Assembly (NCBI GenBank): GCA_025345505.1
Contig: JANVCC010000073.1
Location: forward strand, 5,947,547 to 6,011,546
Direction: 5' to 3'
Length of the DNA: 64,000 nucleotides
Source: Todiramphus chloris collaris
Taxonomy: Eukaryota; Chordata; Aves; Coraciiformes; Alcedinidae
Position 1 is the first letter of the stretch. Each line of letters begins with the position of its first letter. Below, one piece after another: positions 42,528-55,800 of this stretch. The notes under the pieces are model-generated. The model saw only the letters and a list, made by a program, of their open reading frames with translations, had not been told where the DNA came from and did not search any database. A program made the translations under genes and the position numbers.

Positions 42528-45500
42528 TTAAGCAATGAAAAACCTATTTACCAAAGGTTTTTTTTTTCTTTTCATTTTAGATATCACTAGATGTCTACTG
42601 ACAGTCTAAATCAAAACCGAGTGACAGAGGAATATCAGATTTAGAGAGGCATTTGGTTACAATGCCATAAAGACTGTGATCTATCCATACCCCTGTCTAG
42701 ACTGAGCTCCCATTGTGAAGGTAGACACTACACAAACATAAAAGCCCTTTTCCTGTCCTGTGATGACTCATATGATCTGAAGAAAGAGGAAAACGACTTA
42801 ATGCACATCACAGAAATCAGTCGTCGTGATTTTGTTTAAATGATCTGTAAGACAGAAATCAATGTCTTTGTGCACAGCGGGTTATGACAAAGCAAAGTAA
42901 GTCAGGACAAAATGCCTGTGTTGTACTGACAGATGGGATGTGAACAGTCTGTACAAAACAGTGTTTCTTGGGCAAAAATAAACTGAGATGTTCCTTAAGA
43001 AACATTACAGAAATGTACATAAACAAAAGCTTTGGTATTACAATCTACCAAAACCATTTTTATAATTAAATGAGGAGTGCTTCAGTTTCATACAACATTA
43101 AGATGACTATGAAAACCACCAGCTTACCTCTCCACACATTCATCTGAGTGTTACTCTGGTCCACTGACTTCAGTGGAATAACATCTGATTTACAGTAAAG
43201 TGAAGCAAGAGGAGAAGCAGACCTGAAGACTGGAAATAAACCTGAGGTTTCTGATGAAACATAATCCTCAGCAGGAGATGCAAAAGGTGACTTTCCTGAC
43301 AAGTGCTACCCAAATTCTTAATAGCATTCTCTGTGTAACCCCATCTCATTTCATCCCGACATAATCTTAATTAGTCTTAGTTCTGCTGCAGAGAAGCCTA
43401 CTGAGGCAGTTAGCACCATATAATTAATCAGCTATTTTGCACGCATCGCAGCAACCAACAGTGTCAACTTACTGATGTGAGTTAATACAAACAGAAATCA
43501 ACCCTGCCTTTCCCTTTCACATGACCTAAAAGCATGTGGCATGGGATGAACATATGACAACTTCTTCTACACACTTCTAAATGTTCTTTCTTCCCTTAGT
43601 GGCCATTTCCTAATGCATCATTACTCTCTGCAAAAGATAATTAGGGGTGTTTTTTTTGTGCTGGTATTAGAAGAACCTGCAATTTGATATTTCTCTTAAA
43701 TTTCAGTTTCTTCATAGAAGAGTCAGTCCAGCAACTGAAATAAGCAATGATAAGACATAACTCTTGCTGAAGGGAATTCATAAATCTCACTTTTTTTTTT
43801 CCTGTGTGCTTTAGCAGTTTTTAAGAAACTGAGTTTTCCACCTGCACATAAATTTACATTTGAGAGCACAAGCTGCAACATTCAGTCATCTCATAGCAAC
43901 AGAAAATAAAGTACTTACAAATATAAACATACAATGTATGCACTAACTAACTGGATTAAAAGCTTCACCACCTGTCTATATAATTGGAGATCTGAACTTT
44001 ATTCTACTGTTTGAGAGTTATCTTTTGTCTTCATTGCAGGAGCCAAACATCACAGTATTGTGTCTAATGTCGCTGAGGGAGAAACTGTATCATTATACAA
44101 TTTGATGGCAAAGAACAAAAAAGCCACTGCTTAAGGAAAACAATTTTATAAAGCTGATTCTCCATTCTCCTAAGCTTAAACTGAAATCATTCAATAAGCA
44201 GTATAAAACCACAAGAAGGTTTATTCAGTTTTGTATGTCATCTCTAATATGCTGTGGTGTTTATTAATAGTAAATGCCACATTTAATACATGGTAGTGCT
44301 TTGCTTCAGCAGAACACTGTAAAACTACTTGAGAACAATTTAGTCCATAACTAATATTCAGCATAAGAAAGAGTAGCCTAATGTTTTGTGGTTTCTCAGA
44401 TTCTAAGAACCAGTGAGATAATAATCTCCATAGAAAAGTGGTATTTAGATGATGCTTTATTTCAAGGACTGACAGGAAAGTGCTTAACAGCACCTTTCTA
44501 CGGTGTTTGTGCCTCAAAGCAGTTAAGTATCTAAGACAGGAATTATAAAGAATTGTGGCAACTTGAGTGTTTTCATTTCCAATGGTATCTCAGCACAGGA
44601 CATGTACGGCCTGTTCACTACCCGACAGAAGGAACCATTCACCATTATTATTGTTCAGCTGCCTGGGATTGGCTTTTTGTATCTGAAGGCATAGCACAAG
44701 GCCTATTGGAATTGCCAAATGCTTCAAGTGCTGTCATCCTCGAAAGGACTGAACAAGGGAATCTAATGTCTAATTGTCAGTACCTCCTCGCCCTGCATCT
44801 CCCTCCTATATGAACCTTCTTAATTTCTTTTAATGCTAGAAGAATACAGCAATCACAACTCTGGTAGGACTGCTACCAAGTTTGTTTTAACTAACCCAGC
44901 AGCAACTGAACATAACCAACTGTTCATTTTTGTTCCTTTTTTAGCAGATGGCAAATAAGTTATCAAGCAACAACGAGGATGTATGTAGTGGAAGCAGAGG
45001 TAAGGTAGGAAAGATAAGTTTATCCCAAACAACTCAAAGCCCATCATCAAGCCACCTATATGCACCAATGCCTCTTCCATCTAAGGACACAATTGTCCTT
45101 TACCTTCTAACCCTGAGCTATAGTTTATAATCCTACAGTCATCTGCAGTGTCATCCAGTTCAGATTTCGTGCTCTGACGCTTTGACTGACATAACATATA
45201 GCTGCCATAACATGCACATGAGCCACAGTAGCTTCACAATGTGACTTTGATTAGTGATTGTAAGCTTGTGAGCAGGATGTGAATGGGAAGTCAAGGCAAG
45301 GAGTATAAGGCAACAGAGGTAAAGATTCCTGGGGCTAATTTCATCAGCAAGAGCTATGTTTTAAAATTTCATCAAGGCAAAAAGAAGCCTAGATACAACC
45401 TAAACTCCTCCAAAGGGATTAGTCATCATAATAAGCTCATGATTAGACCGTGTCTACCTAAAGATTGTATACACTGAGAAGTGTAGAAAAAAGCAAGTCT

Positions 45501-46924
45501 TTAGTCTGCGAATCTTCCCTCATGACTTCTGCTAATATCTCAGTCTGATAGTTGTATCGTCTAGAGAAGTTCTAGTGAAACTCTGACTGGTTTGGATCAT
45601 TTTTCCAGTATGAAGTGCCAAATGCCTTATTAGTCAAGATCATAGACTGATGCATCTCCTTCCAAAGCAAGGTTCATTAGCCTTAATCATGATATAAGTT
45701 TCATCAGTCCTGGAACATATGACATTTTACTTTATCACATGCTGTAAGTTTACTGCGTTTGGTCACATCAAACTTTTCTTCCTCAGGCAAACAGCGTATT
45801 CACAGGAGCTAAAGAAGTGGACTAAACCAGAAATATGGATGTTTGGGAAGTGGGTTTAAAAGATTTAAAAACTAATGGCATTCTCAATGTCTCCATACTT
45901 TCCTACTTGATCTCATAGCTAGTAGTTTTTTTCAAGACTAGAAATATTTAACACCTCCAAATCACTCAGAAAATTCTGAACTCTTGGCACACACCTAAAA
46001 TCAGACTAAAAATTACTTTCTTTCATACAGCATGTCCTTAGTTAGGCGATGCTATTCATCTTCAGTGTGAAAAGCACAGCCACTGCAGACTTGATCTTTA
46101 TCAATACGCAGTAGCCTAGGGTATCAAAACATTGTCACATGAACAGGAGTAGAATCTAAGCTTCTCTGGCCCTATCCAGACCTCTCTGAAGGTCTTGGAG
46201 TTATTAATCATAAAGAGAAGGTGAGAAGGTCAGTGGCACATTGATGCAAAAAATGGGACCCAGGTGAAATCTGTAACCAAGTTTCCGATGCTTAGATCTC
46301 TTTTTGACAGCATTTTCTATCTTTAGTGTTCCTTAGTTAACAATTGGCTTAAACACGAAAATCCTGGTTTTAATATGTATTCATTTAGCAAAACACCTCT
46401 CTGGTCATTCTTGTCATCCATCTAAATTCATCTCTGGATATCCATGTGACATATCTAGAGCATCTTTTCTCCAGCAGAGCCCTAAAGGATCTTATGTGTT
46501 ATATTCTTAGACTGTTATTGATGCCTAGATCTCCAGAGTGTATCTTAGCATGGATTGCCTTTGTCCAGTGAAAGGAGAAATGCACATTTATGTAAAGTGG
46601 TGTGGGATTTGCAATGTCATGCACAGTGGAAAGTCTTGCTTAATAGCCTACTTCATAGTGCTGACTTTATTTTGCAAGAACTCTAAAACCCTGGCAAGTG
46701 TTGAGTCTGCGGATCTGTGGAAACCAAGTACTCCAAATTGAATGCTTACACTTCTAATGCTATCTTCCAGATAATATCTTTACAAATGATCAGTAATATG
46801 AAGATGTCTTATTTTACTTTATCCATTAATGTCTGTTTCTTCAGAAGAAGCTTGTTTTCTAGGACCATCAGAAAGTGCTACCTGCACCCAGTAGAAAATT
46901 GAGATGGGCTGCACATACTGGTTA

Positions 46925-47260
<336 letters not shown>

Positions 47261-50200
47261 AACACAAACAAACTTTCAAAGTATATTTGAAGTAAGCCTT
47301 CTAAACAAACCGAAATTATTCTGTATGCTGAAGCAGATGGAAGAAGTTCATGAGATAACATATGCTAATGTCACTGTAGCTGTGAGTTGTATTAACTTGG
47401 TCACAACTAAACCAGCCTAAGCACATTTCTGACTGTGATTTGTCCTGCTCTGTTGTTATAATCCACTGATCTCTTCATATTCTTTAAAAACAATCATGGG
47501 ATTAAATTGCTTGTGTGTAAAATACCTCCCCTCCCTTGAGTAGCTCTGTCAGCAGCTACACCACAAATGCCAGGTCTGCCTAAGAAGTCAAAAGGTTAAG
47601 ATGCAGTTTTCCCTGGTATGCCACCTCGATTCAGATCCATGTCAAAGAAATCAGGATGATTTATTCCTTTATAGTGCACAACTTTGAAATCTCTGTAGGA
47701 AATCTGGGTGTAGTCTTTTTCAGTGAGAAATTATGGTTGATTAATTAATTAATTAAAATTCTTAACTGAGCGTTAGAGTGTTTCAGAAGCAATTTGGAAA
47801 CTGTATGGCTCATTAGTGACAACACAAATGAGGAAATGTATTGTTGCTGAATGGGACAAAAGTTGGTATCCCTTAACCTGGAGGCTTTTAGTCATTAACC
47901 ATTTTGGTGTCCTGAGGAACTCATCTAGTACCAGAAAATAATCAAAATGCAGTCAAAGATGTTTCGTTTCACACATATTTATCTGGGGAAACAATTTCCC
48001 ATACTTTATAGAGATTGAACAATGACCATCTTGGCAAAAACTAAAGTATTTCAATTTTTATATGTAGGCAACATCACAGGAGCTGCAAGAAAAAGAGTTT
48101 CTTTGTTGTTCAACTCTGTAGGAACTGAGCAAAATTCTTGTCACCCTGGGTCCTTTCCATGGCAGGAGACTGCATCAGAGGGAGCCTGATACGCGGGATG
48201 CTGGGGTTCCGGACCATGATAAAGATTTTGCAACTGAAATACACTACAGCACAGAAGCACTTCTAAAGCAAAACATTGCTGGAGTGAGATGAGCGAGTCC
48301 CATTTGTAAGGAAAGTAAGTTTCCCAGAAAAATCTTCACGCGGCATTAACAACTTTGCTTCTCAAGAACTGGATTTAGTACCGATTTTCAACTAGCCCCA
48401 TTAACCACTTTGGCCAAAACGTTGCAAAATGCAAGGGGAAGTAATTGCCAGTAAAGAAGACATGACTTCTACATTAAAATATACAGCATCGTTACTGCCG
48501 AAAGGACCACCATGAAACATCTCCTACCATAAATGTTAGCACTCAGATTCACTAAAGCCTGTTAAAAAGGATCTCCACAATATCAGCTCATGGGTAACAC
48601 CTCAAATAGGTAGTCAGGTGTGAAAACTCGATTTTCTTCCTGGAGCACAAATAGAAATGCTACTTCTTTATGTGTTTAAGCCACTGTAATGGGACATGAC
48701 CAGTCATGGATACCAGCAGCAAATAACAGCTGGCGTAGACAGAAAAGAGACACCCATGAGGCACAGAGAGGGAATAAGAAGTAGCGATTTCTGAAAGAAA
48801 AGTTTGCCCAAGTTCTCAACCACAGTAGAGAAAAGATATAAAAGAAGTTATAATACAGCAAGAATTTATTCCCAGAGGCATAGCTGAGGAATTAAATACA
48901 CTGTTTGAAAAGGCATTATGTTAAACTATATACCAGCAGGATATAAAGTAGAAAAGCTACCACAAAAATTATCTGCTGAAGTAACAAATAAAAGGCATTA
49001 ACTTATAGGTGAAAAAAAAAGAGAAAAATTAAGACTACATTAGAAAGTCGGGCAGTCTCCAAATCATTTCAATGGTGTGTAAGCCTTTTAATTCCATGGG
49101 AATAATCACTGGAGTGGGGCTAGCAGAGCTGGGTGTCCTCACATACACCGAGTCAGTACCTCACAGATCAGGCTGCTTTTACATATTTATTAATGGCCTA
49201 GTTTACTAGTTTTTTATGTAGATTCTGTACTGCAGAGAAAGCAGAGAAGAGCAAGCCTTCCAGGAAATATCCCTTCTTGCAATGCAAACAAAATATATTC
49301 TCTGACCCTAAAAACCCAGAGTATTCCAAATGATCCTGGGTTTGCTTGTTATTTCTCATTGGGTATAAGGTTCAGGAAGACTTCTGAGTGGCGACTCCAC
49401 TGAAATCTCTCAGGTTTCAGGGGACACGGTATCTGAAAAAAAGAGTCCTAAAAGGGCTCGGAAAGCCTACCGTGCTCTCTCAGTGCAGGAATATAATGAA
49501 GAATGCAGATTAGCTCTTCTTAGGACTGCCAGTTCCTACATGCCAGAGTCAGCGGAGAGTGCTGAAGGTAACCGACAGTGGGTGGCTCCAGCACAGACCA
49601 GTTCCTCTGCACTGGGCTGGGAACTAGCACAGTTGGAACTGGCCTGGTTTGTGCTCTTCCTTGTTCTTAGGGACGTGGCACCTGGGCACTGTGGTCAACA
49701 GTTTGAAAATGGTTCAAGGTCTTTGTCCTTGGGGCAAATTTCTGTCTATTCAAAACCACTCTATTAAGGCCTGTCTGTTTTCATAGCGAAGGGTGCTCAC
49801 TTGTGCCCAGAGCTCATTCTCAAGTTGTGAGTAATTTGAGAAAAAAAAAAAGTCCATGAATCACCCATCCAAAAGCAGGACCTTCTCCAAACAATACCTA
49901 ACAGCCAACAGGGAGCTGCTGCTTGCATGGAGCATATCCCAGCACAGGCAAGAGCTTCTGATAGGGCCTTTCAGATATTTGCAACTTGTTTCCTAAAAGT
50001 TCTGAAGGATCACCAACATTGTCTTCTAACAAGTGCACCACTCTGCCCAGTCTTATTTCCCCAGATTTAGGTTTGTATTCACTGCAGATCTTTAAGATGT
50101 AACACTTCTACAGACTGTCCATCTTCTACTTAGCTTTGAAAAATCTTCATCTCTTAAGGTCCTCTGCTTATTTCTTACAGCTTATCCTTTTTGACTACCC

Positions 50201-51865
50201 TGCATGCACTGTAGGGTGCCAATTCAATTTTAGTGGCCCATTTAAAAGGGAAATAAACCTTTGTTTTTTTAAGGAGAAGCCAAAAGGCCAGTTATCTTGG
50301 TCCTCAATGTTCATTTGCATTTTTGAGCTCACAATTTTGTTACAATTTTGTAGCATAGGGTCTTTTGTTTAGTTTGTGACCTAATCTCTTACATGAATAG
50401 ATGATCCTACTGAACATCCATGAACCCACAGACACGCTGTTACTCATTTTCCAAGAAACAAACATGCAATTACATTCATTTTAATGACGTTATTGTTCTA
50501 ACATCCCTGAGTCGTGTGCAAAATTCAATAAAAGGCTAAACCTCAGCTTTGAGCTCCTTTCACAAACTACTGTCTGCTGACAATCGCAACAACCCTCGTG
50601 TTTCAGTAAGAATGTTGGTATTTTTTCCTTAATTGATCACAGTTTATTTCTGTTTGTTTTTCCCTGTTTGAAAAATGCAGATGGTCAAATCATACTCTGG
50701 CTGTTAAAGAAGTGATTTGGATAAATCCTGATGCAACCTTGTGCTTATACCAAAAAAAAAAAAAAGTAGTAATTTTTCATAATGCCTTTATTATGCTCTT
50801 AATTATTAATACTCTGGATGCGCATCTGTTTCCAAGGACAGCACGTAACCAGGTTGCTTTATAACATGATCTGAAAGAGTTGCACACTCCACAAAGAAGA
50901 GACAGGGATCCTGAGCAGAAGTTACCCAGCGGGGGATCATTATGCACCTAATGCCAAAATAACAGCTTAAGGTGAGTATTTATTAATGGAGACCTAACTC
51001 TGAGCTTGTTCTCAGAGTAAGTTAGCTGCCACATGCCATCATTTCCAGGAGAGGAAGGGATGGTATGACAGAAGCCTGTGAATTCTCAAGCATGTCAAGA
51101 GAAGATAAGGAACTTTCAGGTCATGACAGACTGGTGTTTCCTGCCAAGGAGGGAAAATGCTTAGAGCCAGAGTGATTACAGTGATAAGCAGAATTTGATT
51201 AAAAAAAAAAAGATTAAAATTAAAACAAAGTGCAATGAAAACACCCAACCCAAACAAATAAAAATCTTTGTTTCTGTACTGAATAGAGGCTGAGCCATCC
51301 TAAATGTCAGTGTAACTCAATGAACCCCAGCCTTCTGCTTTACCAGCAGTTCCATCCTCCCTCCAGTCAAATCAGCCCCACCACAGAAACGTGCTAAGAC
51401 CACCCAGATGTGGTGTTTTTTCACTCAGACTTCAGGAAGGCTCCAATCCACAATCTCAAAAGATGCCCCATTTCAAACAAGTTCTTAGATGGTTTGTATC
51501 TCTTTAAAACTTAGCTTTTGATTTCTAATGGTATTTAGTTCTTCTACCTTTTAGTGAGTGTGAGTATTCCTGACACAGCAAGGTTGTATGGGCTCTGACA
51601 TTTTTACTGTCTATTGCCTGGAAGCTAAAATCAAAATTTCTCTTGACACTTTTTTTTACTACTTTTTTTTCTTTTACTTCCAGTTCTTGCTATAAACAGA
51701 AGCATAACTAAGAATGTTTACAACTAGGTGGGGATTTTTTAAAGGGAAGATGTATAAAGCTAACAAAAGAAATATGTTAATGGGTGGATCTTAATACACC
51801 ATTTCCACTAGATGGCATTTAGATATTTATATGACTATAAATATCTAAAGGGTGGGTGCAAGGAG
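47261..51865. other. GRIA3: Intronic sequence, nothing recognised
   Basis: The 3' end of intron 2 up to the CR1 pair. It contains a TTAA repeat at 47739..47756 and short A runs near 49012, 49840 and 50752. No exon, RNA gene or repeat family was seen. Confidence 0.5.
47739..47756. repeat. ATTA tetranucleotide repeat
   Basis: About four ATTA units, a short microsatellite. Confidence 0.8.
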
Positions 51866-52623
51866 GATCACAGAATGGTAGGGGTTGGAAAGGACCTCTA
51901 GAGATCGAGTCCAACCCTCCTGCCAAAGCAGGATCACCCAGGGCAGGCCACACAGCAACACATCCAGGTGGGTTTTGAAAGACTCCAGAGGAGACTCCAC
52001 AAGCTCTCTGGGCAGCCTGTTCCAGTGCTTCATCACCTCACAGTAAAGAAGTTTCTCCTCATGTTGAGGTGGAACCTTCTATGCCCAAGTTTATACCCAT
52101 TATTCCTTGTCCTGTTACTGGGCACTACAGAAAAAAGACTGGCCCCTTCCATTTGACACCCACCCTCAGATATTTATAGACACGAATAAGATCCCCTCTC
52201 AGTCTTATCTCAAAAAAGCCCCAGATATCTCAGTCTTTCTTCGTAGGGGAGATGCTCAAGTCCCTTAATCATCCTTGTAGCCTCCGTTGGACTCTCTCCA
52301 GTAGATCCTTGTCTCTCTTAAATCAGGGAGCCCAAAACTGTATACAGTATTCCAGGTGTGGTCTCACTAGGGCAGAGTAGAGGGGGAGGAGAACCTCCCT
52401 AGACCTGATGGACAGTTTTCTTAACGCACCTCAGGATGCAATTGGCCTTCCTGGCCCCAAGGGCACATTGCTGTCCCATGGATAACATACTATCCACCAG
52501 GACTCCAAGGTCCTTCTCCGTGGTGCTGCTTTCCAGCTGGACAACCCCTAACCCGTACAGATGCCTGGTGTTATTCCTCCCAAGGTACAGGACTCTACAC
52601 TTGTCCTTACTGAACTTCATGAG
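51866..52623 (-). mobile_element. CR1 LINE, minus strand, 5'-truncated, reverse-transcriptase end plus 3' UTR
   Basis: It starts on the plus strand with GATCACAGAATGGTAGGGGT, the complement of the CR1 3' terminus, and runs back into the reverse-transcriptase C-terminal part. The minus strand encodes MKFSKDKCRVLYLGRNNTRH, followed by a TEKDLGVLVDS-like stretch and [20 protein letters not shown], all conserved CR1 motifs. Further 3' it carries the typical LPRELVESPLESFKTHLDV-like segment, again in a broken frame. It lies in the same orientation as GRIA3. Its truncated 5' end abuts an oppositely oriented CR1 at about 52623. Confidence 0.94.
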
Positions 52624-52888
52624 GATGGAGCCAGACTCTTTCCAGTGGTGGTATCATCAGGAGAAAGGGCAAGGGGCATAAGATGGAACATGGAAGGTTC
52701 CATCTAAACATGAGGAAAAACCTCTTTGCCTTGAGGGAACAGGCTGCCCAGAGAGGTTCTGCAGTCTCCCTCTCTGGAGATGCATTCCTGTGTAATAAGC
52801 CTAGAGGCAAACCTGCTTTGGGGGGGGAATTGGGTTGAAGTAGATGAATCTCTAGAGGTCCATTCCAACTCCAATGATTCTGTGATTA
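52624..52888 (+). mobile_element. CR1 LINE 3' fragment, plus strand, abutting the minus-strand copy
   Basis: It begins with GATGGAGCCAGACTCTTTCC, a motif from the CR1 3' coding region. It then has an AACATGAGGAAAAACCTCTT stretch, GGCTGCCCAGAGAGGTTCTG, and ends with TCTCTAGAGGTCC and ATGATTCTGTGATT. This is the last 265 bases or so of a second CR1. It has a run of eight G where CR1 usually has a shorter one, and no intact frame. It is head to head with the preceding copy, so the two form an imperfect inverted repeat. Confidence 0.92.
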
Positions 52889-55800
52889 ATGATGGACTTG
52901 TAGAAGTCAGCAGGATCCTCCCGAGTGCGACATACAGTGCACTTCTGCCCAGTGATGTAACAGCCTGGTAGTTTTGGAGTCAGGGGTTGGAGGTTACAAT
53001 ACCTCAGACACTATTCCTTCCTCATTACTGTTTGTATGAACAAGTAGCTTCCCCTTTCAATTTCTTACAAATTAGGTCTGACAAAATTAACCTGTGTCCA
53101 AAGGGCACTGCAAGACCTGCCTTACTGATAATCCTACAGCTCTCTGGGACGACAGGCGCTGTAGGAGCACTAACACAACTGACATTACCGTGTGTTGTCC
53201 CTTCCAGTTCCTTGGGTTTGTGTTCCACGCTTCCCTCAGCTGTGAAATAATTTTATTCCCTCCACTTTTTCTGCCAATTGTCTTGGATTCCAGACAATTC
53301 TCACTGCCAGCCTCTGCCAACAGACTAATGACACTACTTTATAATGGAATAATATGCAGTGTATCTCAGAGCAGTTGCTATTTTCTATCTAAAGCTCCAT
53401 CCTATGACTTCCTTGCTGTAATAATGCCAGGGTTATCATTAATGTCACTTCATACAGTCAGCATACAGGCTCTTGGAGAGACTGACAATGCCTCTACCGC
53501 TTTCTTTCCCTTTCGTTTTACCACACTGAATGAAAAGTTCTTTCTCCCTACCTTGAGCCCTGAGGGGATCAACCCTGCACTGCCCAGGAATGCAGAATGA
53601 GCTACTTTCAGGGGGCTCCAGGCAATCAGACTTGAGAGCTTCCCTTAAAGATAAACTCATCATATTAAAAATTAAAAATTAAGTGAACTGCGTTTACCCA
53701 CGGCCAACAAAAGCAGCTTTTACATTGGTTAAGACATTGAATTCTGTCAAGAAGAAAATATTCCAGAGAATTTCTTAAAATTCAGCTGAGAAAAGAAGCA
53801 TTTCTGAAAACATCCATTTCTGAAACACTTAATAGTGAATATTCTTCAGGGTAGAAAAAAAACCTAGGAAGTTACAACTTGGAATTGGATAAAAATCCTC
53901 CTGAATTATTGGCTATAACATCACTTCTCATCCCACCTAACAAAGGATGCGCCCTTACAAACATTAAAAAAACCCCAACAAAATGACAACCAAAACCTCA
54001 CAGCAGAGTACAAAACAAAACAATGATTTACTCCTGTTACTTCACTGATGGCAACACTTTTCTCAGGTACATAACTGCAGTTTGTCTTATCTAGTTCATT
54101 TTATAAGGAACTACTCAGCTTGCTTCGTTCTATCTAGTGCCTTCTCCAAACACATACACTTCCTTGAGTTTGCATTGCTTTTTAGAAGAGCCAATAAAAT
54201 AAAAACAGTGTGTTCAGTCAGCGGGAGGGGGTTATTATTGAATTGCACAAGAAAGGCATAAGGACTAATCTATTAATATTTTACAAACCATTTACTGGAA
54301 ACCAATCCAAACCAGATGTCCAGATCCAAGCATTCCCAAACACTCTCTGGTCAAGATCCTGTTAAAGATGACTTTTGTCACCCTATTACAATTCCACTAC
54401 ACATTATTTATTTACCATGCAATTTTCAGAATGACTTTGGAACTGTGATCACAACTGCAGCTCCTGGATACTGGGTGCTGTACAAATACGTTACCACAAC
54501 CTTGATTTCCTTCAGTATGCCCAATTATTTATGACATGCATGACTCGACTCATTAAACTTTACACATTTTGGCCTTTATATATTCTACTGCAATCAAATA
54601 AAACCTTAACAATCTACATTAATTTGCTGTGTGTTGGATCTTCTCTTCACACTGAAATATTTGTGTGAATTTTATGAGCATATGAAAAATGCCAGCTTGC
54701 AACAATAAAAATAGGCCACTTAGGCTGCAACGGTGTCAGTAGGAACACGAGCAGCGCAAAGTCTCATGCACACCGTGATGTCAAGACCTCCAATGACTGC
54801 TCATGAGAAAGAAGTGCATTATCTGAAGTCAGATCCTTTTAGACAGAAAGGCTGACAAAAGACACAGTTTCTTAAAGCACTCAGAGAAAGGTAGCTGAGG
54901 TTCTTTCAGGTCTGATGTACTTTGTCCATTAGAGTAACTTTACTTGGATAAAGGTAAATCAGGATGAAAACCTTTTTGCCCCCAAACTGCCAATTTGATG
55001 TATACACAAATAAAAGCTTTGGTATTTAAAAAACCAATCTAATATATTTAAAATGTCAACTACAAGGGCATCCTGGAGCACCAACTGTAAGACAGACAGA
55101 AAGTCGGGCTGAACATGACCTTGACTACCCTGAGAAAGCTGCGCTTAGCTTTCTGAAATTGTTCTTCATCTCACCACAGAATGTGCTGCAGGCAGCCTGA
55201 GTGGCTTGGAAGAATCTATGCTACTCGTGCTGCCATTACCTACTTGCTTACTGTTTAGTTCCCAAGTTGCTTCCAAACATAAAATGATGTAGAGTCTGAG
55301 CTACCTCTGTTTTCAGGTTACTGGCCACAAAGCCAAAAAAGAAAAACATCTGTAGAACCTTGATGAAAATCAAGCACAAAATGCGTGTCTTGTCCCGCAA
55401 ACCTACCAAACCATAATGTGCATTTCACTTTTTCTTAAAAAGGAAAAAAATGAAAATCACTTGCCATTCAGAATCTCTGTAATTACAACGCATTTCTGAT
55501 GATGGAAGAAACCCAGGAGTAAATCCACCCAGTTTCCAGGAAAAGTGTCAGCCTCTTATCAGTGGGGTCCAAATTGTAAAAAGATTTTGTTTAACAGGGT
55601 TCACTACTGCACACTGATTTTTTAAAACACCACGGATTCAGAGGTCTGTGAGAACATTCCTTTTGAAAGGCTATGAATCAGATTATCATGGGTCAATTTG
55701 AAGTTTAATCTACTGGAGTTTGAGGGAAGCAAAATAAGGGTTTAAAGATTAAAATGGATTAAAGGTGAGAGGAGATAGATACGTGCCATACAAATCAAAT

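Noticed and set aside
53094..53600. 168-codon plus-strand open frame
   Set aside because: No recognisable domain, minus-strand open frames overlap it, and it is antisense within the GRIA3 intron. A protein search would be decisive; I have no support for calling it.
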